NCBI GenBank assembly: GCA_964036155.1 | Contig: OZ038422.1 | Location: forward strand, 81,119,201-81,183,200 | Length of the DNA: 64,000 bases | Source of the DNA: Diploscapter coronatus | Taxonomy: Eukaryota > Nematoda > Chromadorea > Rhabditida > Rhabditidae | Direction: 5' to 3' | Shown: positions 26,016 to 37,800 of the stretch, piece by piece | Layout of the letters: each line of letters starts with the position of its first letter | Numbering within the stretch: position 1 is the stretch's first letter | Notes under the pieces: model-generated | Told to the model about the DNA's origin: nothing | The model's database searches: none | What the model saw: the letters and a program-made list of their open reading frames with translations, nothing else | Made by a program: the position numbers and the translations under genes

Positions 26016-26498
26016 CCGTTTCCATATGCGATGCAGTGTTGTGCAATTCTTTCCCATTCGTAATTACTCCGTTTAGAAAGATCATGCTCAAAGAGGAAGG
26101 AGAGAAGCGACCAGTGGAAAGAAGGGGATGCAGGCTATTGCAAAATATTGTCATGCAGCTGCACAGCAGATTTAATCATAGTTTTAGTTCAAAATACATA
26201 TTTTGTGGCATCATAACTTATCTGAACCAACAAAATAACAAAAATGAGCAAGAAATTCGGGTAACAGTTCGAGAGGTTCCCTTGTAAACTCATTATTTGC
26301 GTCAGGGGCGGATGAAAACTGAAAACTTAGAAACAAGAAACGAACGTGATTTTTAACGATTAAAAAATTGACTAGTCTCATTTCAAAGTGTTATAACGAA
26401 GTTGAAGACGAAAAATCTAGCAGAATTTTATCTTGAAACCAAAATCTTGACTTCGAATTTCACAACTGAAACCTACATTTTTCATGTAAAATGTTTAG

Positions 26499-26661
26499 GT
26501 ATTGGCCCGATTGGGGTGTGGTTACATCGAAGTTTGTGACTGACGGCAACTGGAAGAGGAAACCTCGAGCAGACCGCGGCAGTCCTCTGAGCACTGCCTC
26601 GCCCATGTCTCCTGCTAGCAGCATTTCGCCTTCTGTCAATGGATCACTCAACAAGCACTAA
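26499..26661 (+). pseudogene. Second copy of the FAXC last exon
   Basis: 163 bases, the same length as the genuine last exon (24575-24737). It has an intact ATGTTTAG acceptor, open frame and stop codon. It differs at a few positions, including V for A early on and S for N in LNTAS. It could be a silent duplicate or an alternative terminal exon spliced from the donor at 23836. Confidence 0.7.
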
Positions 26662-27621
26662 ATTAGCAATTTGATTGGATATTCATAGACCCTCAGAATG
26701 TACGTAGATCTTCAAGACTCACGATCAGCTTCTTATTAAAAACTCAATCTCAGCAATGGACCCAAACTTCATTTTATCTCAGTGCCGCATTTCATTTAAT
26801 TTAGTCAAGACTAGTTATTTTCGCATCGATCCGATGTTTTCAGAAACGAACAAAATTCGGGTATTTATCGCATTGATAATAACATTAAATTCAGTTCAGT
26901 AATCGTAATGATATTACAAGCTATTGTTATCATTTAGTCACGATTAGATGATCGCATAATAAATCAGTGATGATGGAATAACAATAAAGGTGTATTTTGC
27001 ACAATGATAATCATCAACAGACAATTCTTATGCAAATTAACAATAAAATCCGGAAGATGTTATAGTATGAAATTGAGAGATTGGATATTGTCGAAGCTCT
27101 CCATTTGGTGAAGGAGTTTCCAACCACAATTGATCTCGATGATGGAGTTTCATTAACACCTTTATGATATTATCATGCCAGATGATGAAATTATCGCCAG
27201 CACGTTCAGAAATTCACCATTATTTAGGACACCTTAATTTCACTATATCATTTAGATCCCGATGTTCAAATCATATTTTCGAAAAAGGCTTCCTAGGTTC
27301 AAATGATTTGGCACTACTAATATAGTCTGAGGTATTCAAAAGCCTAATAACGTATGATACTTGTTGTATTAGATACGATCTCTAACTTAATGCCGGAATA
27401 TCAACATAGATTTTTCGTGATTCTCTGGTAATTTCTTCAGGAAACGTTGCGCAAAAATTCATGAAAGAGTCGTTAAATTTATGAGCCGTGAAAATGCGAA
27501 TCGCCTCAAAATCATAATTATCTCTTCTTGAGATTAAAACTGTGATAACGCCTATTAGATCTCATTTCAGAGCTTCGATCAATTACGACAGAATTAAACT
27601 CGACTTACATTTCTCAAATAT
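26662..27621. other. Spacer in duplication unit 2
   Basis: Counterpart of 24738-25661, AT-rich, with no exon seen. Confidence 0.5.
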
Positions 27622-27871
27622 TTAGTTTTTCTTGCCGGCTTTCATGTTCATTTCGTGTCTGTCTCGCAGATCAGTGGAATGCCCGCAGGCCCTCTTGCGG
27701 CAATTCGTCGCTCGAATTGCGTTCTTGGCACCGCATTTTCTGCAGATCTGCAAATAGAATCCTATGAGAAAATCATGAAAATATGTACTCAACCTTCTTG
27801 TCGACTTTATATTTCTCAGCGAGTTTTTGCAGAGTCGGGGGAATGCCTTTTCCGCACCAGACGTCCGACAT
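27622..27871 (-). CDS. Stand-alone eL40-like ribosomal protein, copy B
   Basis: Exons 27794-27871 and 27622-27747 encode 67 residues, same structure as copy A. The N-terminus reads MSDVWCGKGIPP; the zinc ribbon keeps all four cysteines (ICRKCGAKN, TNCRKRACGH). The C-terminus differs (RHEMNMKAGKKN). Amino-acid changes cluster in the N-terminal segment, the middle of the ribbon and the C-terminal tail, while the core shared with eL40 is unchanged. That pattern suggests both copies are under some constraint. No ubiquitin moiety is visible. It lies 394 bases downstream of the dph5 stop on the same strand, so it could be the last gene of a PIG-M/dph5 operon, although it has its own TATAAAAG. Confidence 0.78.
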
Positions 27872-27968
27872 AGTTCGTATAGTTCTAAATAAAAATGTAA
27901 AGAAAAAAAAACAATAAAATAATAATAAGAAAAAGTTACTGTATCCGTTTTCGAGTCCAAATTCGCAT

Positions 27969-27976
27969 CTTTTATA
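27969..27976 (-). promoter_or_regulatory. TATA box-like element upstream of eL40-like copy B
   Basis: Minus-strand TATAAAAG about 100 bases before the ATG at 27871, at the equivalent position to that in copy A. Confidence 0.4.
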
Positions 27977-28264
27977 CCGTTTCCATGTGCGATGCGCATT
28001 GTTGTGCAATCCTTTCCCATTCGGAATTACTCAGTTTAGAAAGATCATGTTCAAAGAGGAAAGAGGAGAGAAGGAGAGGGGTGACCAATGAAAAGGAGGG
28101 GATGCAGGCTATTGCGAAATATTGCCATGCGCAACTGCGTAGCAGACTTAATTGTAGTTTTAGTTCAAAAACACATTTTGTGGCATCATAATTTATCTGA
28201 ACCAACAAAATAACAAAAAACGAGCAAAGATCAACAATGATGTAATAACAATGAATGACTCATT

Positions 28265-30441
28265 CTATGAAGTGAGTTTGAAAGTCTCGAGCATTTGGAC
28301 TTCGAGAGGATGCGTCTGTCCGGGTATAATCAGGGAATGCAGAGGGTCACCCATTCCGTCAAATTCAGCCAACTCCTGCAGAGAGCAGTAGACGATCTTC
28401 TGGTTGTCCCACCCAACTCGAGCCATACCAACACACATCGTCTCACTCGAATATGCTTGAACATCAGAAATTTTATTCCGTAATCTTTTTTCAAGTGGAA
28501 TGTTCAAGATCTTAGGTTTCTATGAGTTTTTAAAACAATTTTTATTATGGAAATTTTCAATTTTGAGTATCAGCTTTTGAGATAAATTTATCTTCGGATT
28601 TTCCAAGAGCCAAACGTCTCTGATCTTCAATTTTTAATATTAGAAATAAATGGAAATTTCTTTGACTTTCGCAATCTTCACCCATTTTTAAACTGCACCA
28701 ATTTTTTTTTGCATAAACACTTTTAATTTTGCAGAAACTGGGTGGAGATTACGAGTGAGTATGGATGAATAGTAAGTGAAGATCACAGGGGATCAAATTC
28801 CTTTCATTTTCATGCACAATTTAACTAGATTAGCCAAAATGATTCAATTCGAACGAGAATAAACAATTTTAGGATAAATAAAAATTACCAGGCTTAATTC
28901 CATTTTCCATCTTGCGTGCAGCAATAGTGAGCAATTGTCTGGCAGCCTCTTTGCAAGTCAGATATCTGGGTGGTTCGTAGATCGGGCGGCCTTTCATCAT
29001 ATTCTCAACTGTCTGCTCTTTTGTCTTGATATCTGCAAATAGTTTTGTAAAATTAAAAATGTTACCAACCATTTAAAAACCTATTGGGTTAAGCCATTAT
29101 TCGTTTCCAATTCATCGCAATTTTAATGGACACTCATTTAGACGTCAAATACGATCAAATTTTGTAATACGATGAGATATGAGTTCGATCTTCAATCATG
29201 TTATTGCGTTCTTATTTATTCATGTCTGACTTGTATCAGAGAATTTTCGTACGAATGTTATGCAGTAATGAGAATAATTTGACTTAGCCCAATAATAAGA
29301 AAAGTTATTCTAGGCCAAAATACTTTTTTAAATGATAGAATAATAAGAATAAAATCCTATTTTTAACCCTTACCTAGCAAGCACAATGTATGCATTCCAT
29401 TGTTGATGTTCTTCGCGATTTTCTCGTAATAGCTGTCAGGCTGCCATTCGTCTGTCCACATCACGATCGACACGGTCTCTCCGAAATTGTACAACTGCAA
29501 GTTACGATAATATCATTATGAAACTGAAGCTATGAACGCATGATTTATCCGTACATAGTGAATTTGCTTCCTTTAAATTAAAGAATGGGCCAGAATATTT
29601 CTATATCAGTTCTGAAATCGTAACTTCAGAAATTTTGAGTGATTCTGATAACGATTCAAACGCTTCTTATGGATCGATTTCTTTCCACTCCCTCTTCAAT
29701 TTATCTTCTTACCTGCAGTCCACAACAGCCGACAGCATTCATGATCGATGCGTTGTGAATGACTCGCACCTGAAATTTATCTGCATTGATTTTGTAATTC
29801 GAGCAATTTTAACCTCAATTCCACTCTGTTTGGCTCTCAAAACGAGGTCTGCATGAGTGGTCGCTCCGAACGGATCTCCAACCACGAGCAGAGCCACGTC
29901 TTCTTTGTTCGCTCCTTCCAGAATCGAATCTAAGAATCAAACAACACAATTGTAAAGTTTTTTTTTTATTTCCTGAAGAAGATTTGAGAAAAAATCACTA
30001 ATTTTTACTTTCAATAAAATACATTTTGCTTCGTAAAATCATCTTGAAATTTCTAAACTCTACCAGAATTCTGCTCGACAGCAGTTCTGTCAGCCTCGAT
30101 AACTGCCCTGCCATAAAATGCCTCGAGTTTCGATTTGTCGAGTCCATAGCAGAGAATGCTCGTGTAGGCCTCCAAATGCACTCGAGCACATTGTCTGAAG
30201 ACAAACCCTTTTTCGTGGGAATTTTAATTCGTGATAAATGAAAATTTAGCAAAATTAGATGGACGAGTTGCAAACGAGTCTACTCCAACCTTCTTTGACT
30301 ATGCCGCAAATATGCTACTCCATAACAGTTGAAATTGATTCTTATTTTTTTTTTTAGAAAGACTCACTTGACAATTCTCAGTCCTTTGACTGTAATATCC
30401 TCGACATCTCCCAACCCAAGTCCAATCAGATAGAACACCAT
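28265..30441 (-). CDS. dph5: Diphthine methyl ester synthase (DPH5)
   Basis: DPH5 transfers methyl groups from S-adenosylmethionine to the modified histidine of elongation factor 2, a step in making diphthamide in the cytosol. Exons 30368-30441, 30064-30194, 29814-29929, 29713-29769, 29374-29494, 28889-29032 and 28265-28455 give 277 residues, close to the usual 270-290. Recognisable parts: [12 protein letters not shown] at the N-terminus, [45 protein letters not shown], a kinase-like linker region with [11 protein letters not shown], and C-terminal PLHSLIIPG. Fourteen bases before the ATG is a TTTTCAG acceptor. The upstream gene on the same strand (PIG-M) ends 245 bases away, which is operon-like spacing. 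Confidence 0.95.
29082..29294. repeat. MITE-like element in a dph5 intron
   Basis: TATTGGGTTAAGCCA at the left and the near-inverse GACTTAGCCCAATA at the right bound about 213 bases with no coding capacity. Confidence 0.6.
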
Positions 30442-30458
30442 CACCAAACTATGCACTG
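30439..30458 (-). promoter_or_regulatory. Probable trans-splice acceptor before dph5
   Basis: Minus-strand ACTTTTCAG followed by a 14-base leader and the dph5 ATG. A candidate AATAAA for PIG-M lies about 110 bases further upstream (30567-30572), the usual order in a nematode operon. Confidence 0.55.
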
Positions 30459-30685
30459 AAAAGTATTCCCCTTCTTCATTCAACTATTTTACAAAAGCGA
30501 TTGAAATATGTAGATTACGATCATTACGTCATATCATAGTCAAAGAAGAAATCATATTTTACACGATTTATTAATTTCAAAACAGATGCATACAGATATA
30601 TAAAACAAAATACAATTATTTTGAGATCAAATTTTCGAATACCGTATTTTAGGTCAAATAAGTGAAATGAGCACAATTCTTAAAA

Positions 30686-33620
30686 CTATTCAAGCAGATC
30701 TAATGTCTGTGAAATATCGAGGTGAATGAGTAAAAAATAAATTAACCCGTTTTTGTTTTGTACTGTATTGCAGATGGACGATAGAAAGTGATTACCCGAT
30801 TGAGAGCGAATGCGTTCGACAGCAGAAAGGCGAGGGAGGACAGCCAAATCAACTCGAAAGTCGGCCATCCGCGGAATTCGAACAAATACGCGAACAGCAG
30901 CCAGGTGCCTTGGGACAGCAGCCACGCACCCAGCGTCAACTTCAGAGAGTCCCACGACATCTTAAAATAAAAAGGAGTAATTTTTACGTGAAAATAAAAT
31001 ATTAAAAAAAAAAAACTGACATTTGAATCAGACCTATGGAGCACTTTCGTTAAAGGAAGAAAACATACGAGGAGTAGGTAGGCAAGAATGGAATCATAGC
31101 TCTGCTGTTATCACTACAATGAAAATATTTTTAAGAAATTTCAATTTAAAGACACAAAATTGTGAAGGAAATATTATAGATAGTAGGCGGCACGAGATAT
31201 TTGACGATCGTCCCCCTAGACCTGATTCGAATAAAAATCTTCCATTTGTAAAAGGCAAAAGGAAATTATTCTCTGCATCATTGGATTTGCAAAGGAAGAA
31301 TCTAAAAATGTAATACCTGAATTCGATCGACGACGAGAGGCAGCAGAACGAAGTACCAGACAAAGTACTGACTCGTGCAGACTTTGTTGAACGCAACAAA
31401 AGCGAATGTCGTCAAGAACCAGCAGAAGGGAAGATCTTCGGAGTATCTTAAATCACTATATTTTACTTTTCAATGCAAGAAAAGAACAATCAAAAATCTT
31501 ATTTTATTACTAAAAATCGATAAATTAGGATAAAAATACGAATTTTTGAGTACGCGCAATGTGTATTGCGCAACATTGAAATTGACATAAAATCATTTAC
31601 CGGATCATTCAGCGATAGTATTCTCTGGCTTTTTTGGTATAAATGGGTCAGTCTTCGACAAAACGCATAACAAGCTAACCTGAATGCAAAGTAGACGACA
31701 CAGACAACTTGCGGAAGGAAAGCAGCGAATCCGAAAAGTCGCGACAACGAGGGGTCGTCTTCCAGCAGATACAGCACGTAGAAATACCTGCGATAAAATG
31801 AGTCGATCTTTAGGGCTCTTTGAAAGTCTTACGGTGAAAAGTTGTGTCGAATATCGCGTCGCTTCACGTGGTATAAGAGAAATTCCTCGAGAAACTGCTC
31901 TCCGTAGATTCGGTAGAAAACGAACACGACTGCTGCAAATGAGAGAAGGCAAATCTGAAAAAATAGAATTTGCTATCCCGTTTTAGAATTACTTTAATTT
32001 TAATAATGTAGAGTTCTTTCGAAAACTCATTATCACTTTTCAAAATTTATTTCTTTTTTCAAATTATTTTCCTACGCTTTCTATAATAAAATTTGATGAG
32101 TTTTGCATGCCGTTCTTAGTTTGGTCATGAATTATACAAAAGACAATAGAATTTCAAAGAGGAAAAATCATTAAAATTTAGTCGAAAGAAGAATAGAAAA
32201 GTTTACCGCAGTGTAGATGAGTCCTTTCCAGTTGAGTAGAAACTTGTTTGCCTTAACCATGAAACTGTCATTCCACTTGATATTGCAGAAATGAAGATAG
32301 ATGGAAGGAATGTAGATGAGGGGGTAGATCTTCAGGTGAATGGCCAGCAGACCGTGGACCAGAGCTGCCAATACCCACTCAAAGCCAGGGCATTATTATT
32401 GAATCAAGGAAAATACAACTCACTTGATCGCGCTTGAGCAGTAGCAGAACGAGCAAAACTGCAGCACAGACGAGCACATCTGCATTGCCTCTAAAAAGAA
32501 ATATTGAAATGGTACGTTTGGAAGAGGAATGCATCATTTTTCTTTAGATGCGCAGACAGTAGTCACAAAACTTCGGGATTGAGTGAAACTTCATATTTTG
32601 AGGGTTTTCCAATATCGAAGTCAAATTCGACTAGACTTCGAAATGGAAGTATTTTGAAAGTTGAAACATTGCCTTCGAAATTTGTTTTAAATTTTACTTC
32701 ATGAGAACACTGATGCAGATGTCAGTAAAATGTAATCGAATGTTGGATTGAATCTTACATTAGTTTTTCTTTAAAATTAAAATAGGACAGGAGTTTCTCT
32801 GTACCCTTCGAATCTCAATACTTTTTTCTCAGCTCAGAGTGCATGTATCTCTAAAAATCGAAAGAAAAAAAACTAACTGTTGAAAATGGTTGAATTCATC
32901 CATGAAAACTAATACCTAGCAGAAATTACAGCAGTGAGTGGATTGACAAGCCAGCAGACAAGCACTGCGCAAGTGTCCGAATCGAGTTCCTCTGTCTGTA
33001 TCGCCCTTTCCGTCTCTTCTGTTTCCTTCTTCTGCTCTGTCTTCGATCTGCCTGGCTTCTGTTCTCTTCCATTTCTCCTATCGATTCGCATGATCTCGAA
33101 ACAGAGCATAGCCACGAGGATGTCGCAGATGCAGAAGAGGACCTTGCCGAAATCACGCCACTTTGAGATCGGCAGCAGCAGCCACGCGAGTGCGGGCGTG
33201 TATCTGAAACAAAATCATTGAGAAGTTTCATTCGAGAACTCAAGAACAGCATTGGGATGAGTTCAAAATTCGATTCTGAATTTCAAAAACTCGTCATCTT
33301 CAGAAAATTCACGGAATCTACCTGTAAGTAGCTCGCTCGAACGGACTTCTGCCGTGTGCCACATGCATCACCGCATCGCTGAACACTTGATAGTCGATGT
33401 CCGTGAAATTCACCTGGAGATTCTTTCCTTTGTAAAGAAATATATTTTTTCTCGAAAACCTTGAAGATGTAATCGTGAATGTTGGAGTACATGACGAGGA
33501 CAAGTCGGGCGGAGAAGGCGATGAGCAGCACCTGCAAGGGCAAGGGGGACCCATTAGAAGGGCAGAAAGGTCTGTCAACCCTACCTTTGTGCGGCTCCAT
33601 CCAGAAGTTACAAATAGCAT
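30686..33620 (-). CDS. pigm: GPI mannosyltransferase 1 (PIG-M)
   Basis: PIG-M adds the first mannose to the glycosylphosphatidylinositol anchor precursor on the luminal side of the ER, using dolichol-phosphate mannose. Eleven exons: 33585-33620, 33460-33531, 33322-33413, 32916-33203, 32424-32490, 32207-32377, 31833-31954, 31680-31787, 31317-31446, 30796-30960, 30686-30706. They close in phase to 423 residues, the usual family length. The DXD-type motif is in [12 protein letters not shown], followed by [16 protein letters not shown]. Other signatures are [41 protein letters not shown] and [14 protein letters not shown]. Hydrophobic segments throughout indicate a multipass membrane protein. A charged insert rich in Lys/Glu/Thr (about residues 95-130) is unusual. 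The very short first exon ([12 protein letters not shown]) and last exon are less certain. Confidence 0.93.
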
Positions 33621-34809
33621 TTCGCCGAAGAGGAATCAGAACACAGCGAAAATTAATTTAAACTCCCCCAGGCATTTTAAGTTTCTGCATTTACACCGTC
33701 CTTTCGTAAAAAGGGTTGCTCTACTTTTAAATATGTCAATCGTCCACTTTGTCTGTCATTGTCACTTATCCACTTGTCCGGTTCTTTCTCCACATTTTCT
33801 GCTAATTTTTAAACCTTTTTTAGAAAGAAGTTTGAAGGCTTCGACCACTACCGCTTGAAAATTTCGCCCACTTTGACCCAGACTTCTCAAATTTGCCAAA
33901 TTTTCGATCCGCCCCGAGGTGCGAGGTTTTTTTTTTGAGAATCTGCTTTGATTTTTGAGCCTTCTCCATTGGAGAACATTTCAATTTTTCTGGCTCACTG
34001 TAGTTCCCACTTTTCCCATGCTATTTTCCAAAAAAAAGAATGAGAACTGCAAAGAGTAATTTTTCTGGGCTAGATCGTGCCTTGTGCGACTAGGAGGAGG
34101 AAAGATGAGAAATCTTATAAAATCTAAACCTAATCGATTATTTGCGGTTCTGGAAAGATATCAAGGATTTTTAAAATAATTGCAAAAAGCAAAAACAAAC
34201 TCCAAGCCAGCCGAGGGGCTGAGCTTTCTCTAACTCAACGAAAGCGAGAGATAAGATGTGAAGGAGAAAAGAAAAACATGCTGCAGAAATGATACAACAT
34301 GGTAGAAAGATGCAAATCAAAATATAAAAAGGGTGCGTAGCTGCACATTTAAATTTGACCATTTTGATTTTTGGTATTGATTGATTTACTCACCCTATGC
34401 ATTACAGAAACTTACCTCTTTGTCTGCTTTACACAATTTATTTATAACATTTCTATCCTCTTATTTCTGTTTCTTTGATCCTGCCATAAGGGTCAACCCC
34501 TTTTTACTGCGCCCAAAAACTTGCTTCTTTCTCTTGGACAGAGCAGAGCACGGCTGCTTTGTTATTTTTTCCTTTCAACTGAAATGGAATAAATCTCTAA
34601 GTGGATGACTCGGGGCTCAAATCATCTGCATTAATTCGAAATAATGCAAGAACTCGAGAAAGCAATCGGCAGAATAATACCATTTAATTCGTGGCTGCAT
34701 AGCCTAATCCGTTTTTTTTCCTTCAGAAATGTAAAGCATTGGGAAGTTCATCGGTTATCGCTTCGTTTTATTCAAATATCGTGTCTCATTCTATTATTCC
34801 CCTGTTGAG
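33621..34809. other. Divergent intergenic region
   Basis: Between the heads of PIG-M (minus) and the unrecognised 786-residue protein (plus). No exon or repeat seen. It likely holds both promoters. Confidence 0.5.
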
Positions 34810-34816
34810 ATGAATC

Positions 34817-34827
34817 GTTTCAGGATG
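34817..34827 (+). promoter_or_regulatory. Probable trans-splice acceptor
   Basis: GTTTCAG ends at 34823, one base before the ATG at 34825. This favours the second in-frame ATG over the one at 34810. Confidence 0.45.
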
Positions 34828-37800
34828 AACGGAGCTCAAAATGGAGGAGGGGAAAGGAGGACAACCAACTTGGGGATGATCATCGAGGAGTGTTGCGAGG
34901 GAGAGCCCAATGCCAGTCACTTCGTCATGTCCATCGACAATCCTGCGGTAAGCTTCCTTTTCATTACCATCAGAATCGAGACAATCCCACATGAGAGAAT
35001 CATTTTTGCTTTGCCTTATGCGCACCATCCAGATTTGGAGATTTTTCCAACTATTGCAATCGCACTGCAGTCGTAGACACTCCTCCAATCGAAACTACCA
35101 CACCGCATCCTCTCGAAATGCTCCCACCCGCACTCGTGTCTGCGGTTGAAAACTGGCGTGGGCCGAAATGGAATTTTGAAAATTGCGGAATCGGAATGAA
35201 GAAAAATCGCCGAAATTTCGGCCCATCCCTGGTTGAAAAGCTCCAATTCTGTCTCGCTTCTGATTGCCATGATGAGCGAGCAATAAATATTTGGAATTTA
35301 AATAACAGGAATTTCGAATCCCCGGTTTTCATAGTAACGAATTCCGACCTCAACTGAGCTAAAATGTCCGCTGTAATGGGATAAACTTTTCTTGATGAAA
35401 TTGAAAAATTAAAGGAATAGACATAATAAAGTTGGTTATTTATTTATTCTTCATGCTCATGCACTTTTGTATCCCTTCTCAAGTGGACATTTCAGGGCAT
35501 GAACGAGCAGATGCACGCAGTGCCGATTCACAAAAGGGCCTTCATCAAGGAAACATTCATCAACGACCTCGTTGCGGACCCGGCCAAACTGTGAGTGGGG
35601 AAGTGAAGACATTCATGAACGATCGAATGAGAATCTGTTCAGGTCGAAAGCACAGAAGCCCCTCATTCTGGGTGACATCATCAGATGGGAGTATCCCGAT
35701 GGAGTGAACAAACGCGGAGAGATCACCACATTCATGCGGGAACAGAACTGCTACACCACCACCTGCAAGCATGGGCAATTCGAGGTGGGAGAATTGTGAA
35801 GAGAAAACAGGAGTTATTTTGCCAGAAATACCGATAAAGAATATCCCAAATAAGCTAATTCGCTGATTTTTATCATTCGATTGAAAACTCAAAAAATTGA
35901 AACATAAGACATATTTCAGATAATCGTGGGAGGTGTCAGGCAGCCTGATACGAATCGTCTGTGGTGCGACTTGCTGGGCTACGTGTTGCTGTCCGCCGAC
36001 GTGGTCAACCTCATTCTGCCCGATGTCTGGCTCGACTGCCGCATTCAGATCGAGATGGATTCGGTCAGTCAGCCTGAATTACTTTCTTTCCAATCAGCGT
36101 TCACCTCAGGGGACTCGCCTCATTCGTCGTTCGTTCGCAGGAGTCGAGTCTGTGCCGGAGGGCAATCAGCACTTGGTCATGGGGGCGGTACGTTGCTTTT
36201 TTGCAGCAGAATAACTTAATGGCTTTATGTAACCCATTTTGTGGAGAGAGTAGGGAAGGAAAAAAGTGGGTAACTCAGAAATGTAAATAAAAACCTGCAC
36301 TCCCGAATCAGATTTTATTTTTGGGGACGTGGGCGAGTACGGGCGTCAAAATTTTAGAAAAGTCGCATGTCTGAGTGGGTGTGGATCAGACTTTGAAAAG
36401 TTCCACTATTTTCTTCTACGGGTCGAATAGTGGACCCGCAGTTTGGAGAAGTCTAATGCGGATACAAGTAGACGTGGGCGTAGAATATAGGAGGTCTAGC
36501 TAAAGTAAATTAATATTAGGCACGAACTTATCGCGGAAAAGGTTTTCTTCTTATCGAATAGGTTTATGAAAATAGATTCATGACAGTCCTAACATTTTTG
36601 TTGGTTTCCCAGAATTTCGAATTTGAGTGATCGATTGCTCAACTATGCTTCTTGAGGAACTATATTCTTTTTCTTCCAGCCGTGGAATGCTCATCGTCCC
36701 GCGTTTGGTATGCCGCTCTTCTACGATTCGGAGGACGATATCACCGGCACGAGCTCGAAGCACACTACAATTCCCGCCGTAAGACATCCGAATACATGAT
36801 CGTCTCCTCACTTCTATCATGAGTTCACTTTTCTTCAGGAGGCCGTCAACATCATTGGAATAGCAACTTCCGAACGCAAGCTGTTCTGTCCGGACGAGAA
36901 GTGGAGCAAGTACGAATTCATCGTGCCCGTTCTCGATCAGTTGCGCAAGTTCGAGCTGGGTGCGACTATTTAGTTTTGTTATCTTATCACTCACGCATAT
37001 GACTACGAAACTTCGACTAATCTTTTCTCCGCTGACACACAACTCCTATTCTTCAAAATGAACAACTAGAGTCATGCAGGAGATTATAAGTGAACCGGAG
37101 AAAAGGGAAAGACTTGAGATTTCTTAATTCAATTCAGTATGGTTGCTTTACAATTATTTGATGAAAATGAAAAGCGTCGCATTTTTACACGCACACGCAC
37201 ACACACAGAAATAAACTATTTTGCATTACAGACATGCACACTGCTCTACGAGCTTTTCAATAGAAAAAATGGAGAAAAGAAAGAAAACATGAAACAATAA
37301 ACATGTCCACAATGCATAGTTGTTGTTTTTGCTCGTGTTAAAAACGTGTCATTTTTTCATGGTCATCAAATAATCGAACGATCACGAGAATATCCCTGAG
37401 CAGTTAAATAATGATCTTTTCTTTCAGGAAAGGTGTACAAGTTCAGTGCATTTTTGAGCGAAATCGGTTCAGTCTACCTAGTGAGCAGCTACGCTCCTTT
37501 GCCCAATGAACCTGCCACGCGACTCACTAATCAAGGAGTAAGTTGTTTGTCATATCCTTGTTTTCTTGTAGATGATAGCTTACGAGTAAATTTTCTCTTA
37601 TAAAAAATGAGAACCAAGGCTAGATTTGGATGAGAAACAGTAAACCTCTGTATTTCTTCTCTAAAGTGAGAGAACCAAGCTATGAAATTTAGGTACATGC
37701 ATAGATCTTTAGAATTATATGACTTGGGTTCCAGAACATCTGGGCGACAGTGAAATGTCATGACGTGTACAGGAGCGTGTGGCATTCGAAGAAGTTCGGA

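Larger units (their letters stand above)
24345..26246. repeat. Tandem duplication, unit 1
   Basis: Starts inside the right arm of the MITE (GAAATTCGAGTAACAGTTCG) and runs through the last FAXC exon, an AT-rich spacer and the first eL40-like gene, to the matching sequence at about 26247. Identity with unit 2 is high, with scattered substitutions and a few indels. Confidence 0.85.
26247..28228. repeat. Tandem duplication, unit 2
   Basis: Begins with the same MITE-end sequence as unit 1 and repeats it for about 1.98 kb. It has an extra stretch near 27118-27150 with a short internal direct repeat (GGAGTTTC) absent from unit 1, so one unit probably gained or lost it by slippage. Confidence 0.85.

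Noticed and set aside
35118..35357. 79-codon frame within an intron of the 786-residue gene
   Set aside because: Exon 34825-34947 joins 35496 directly in phase, and the frame lacks matching splice sites.
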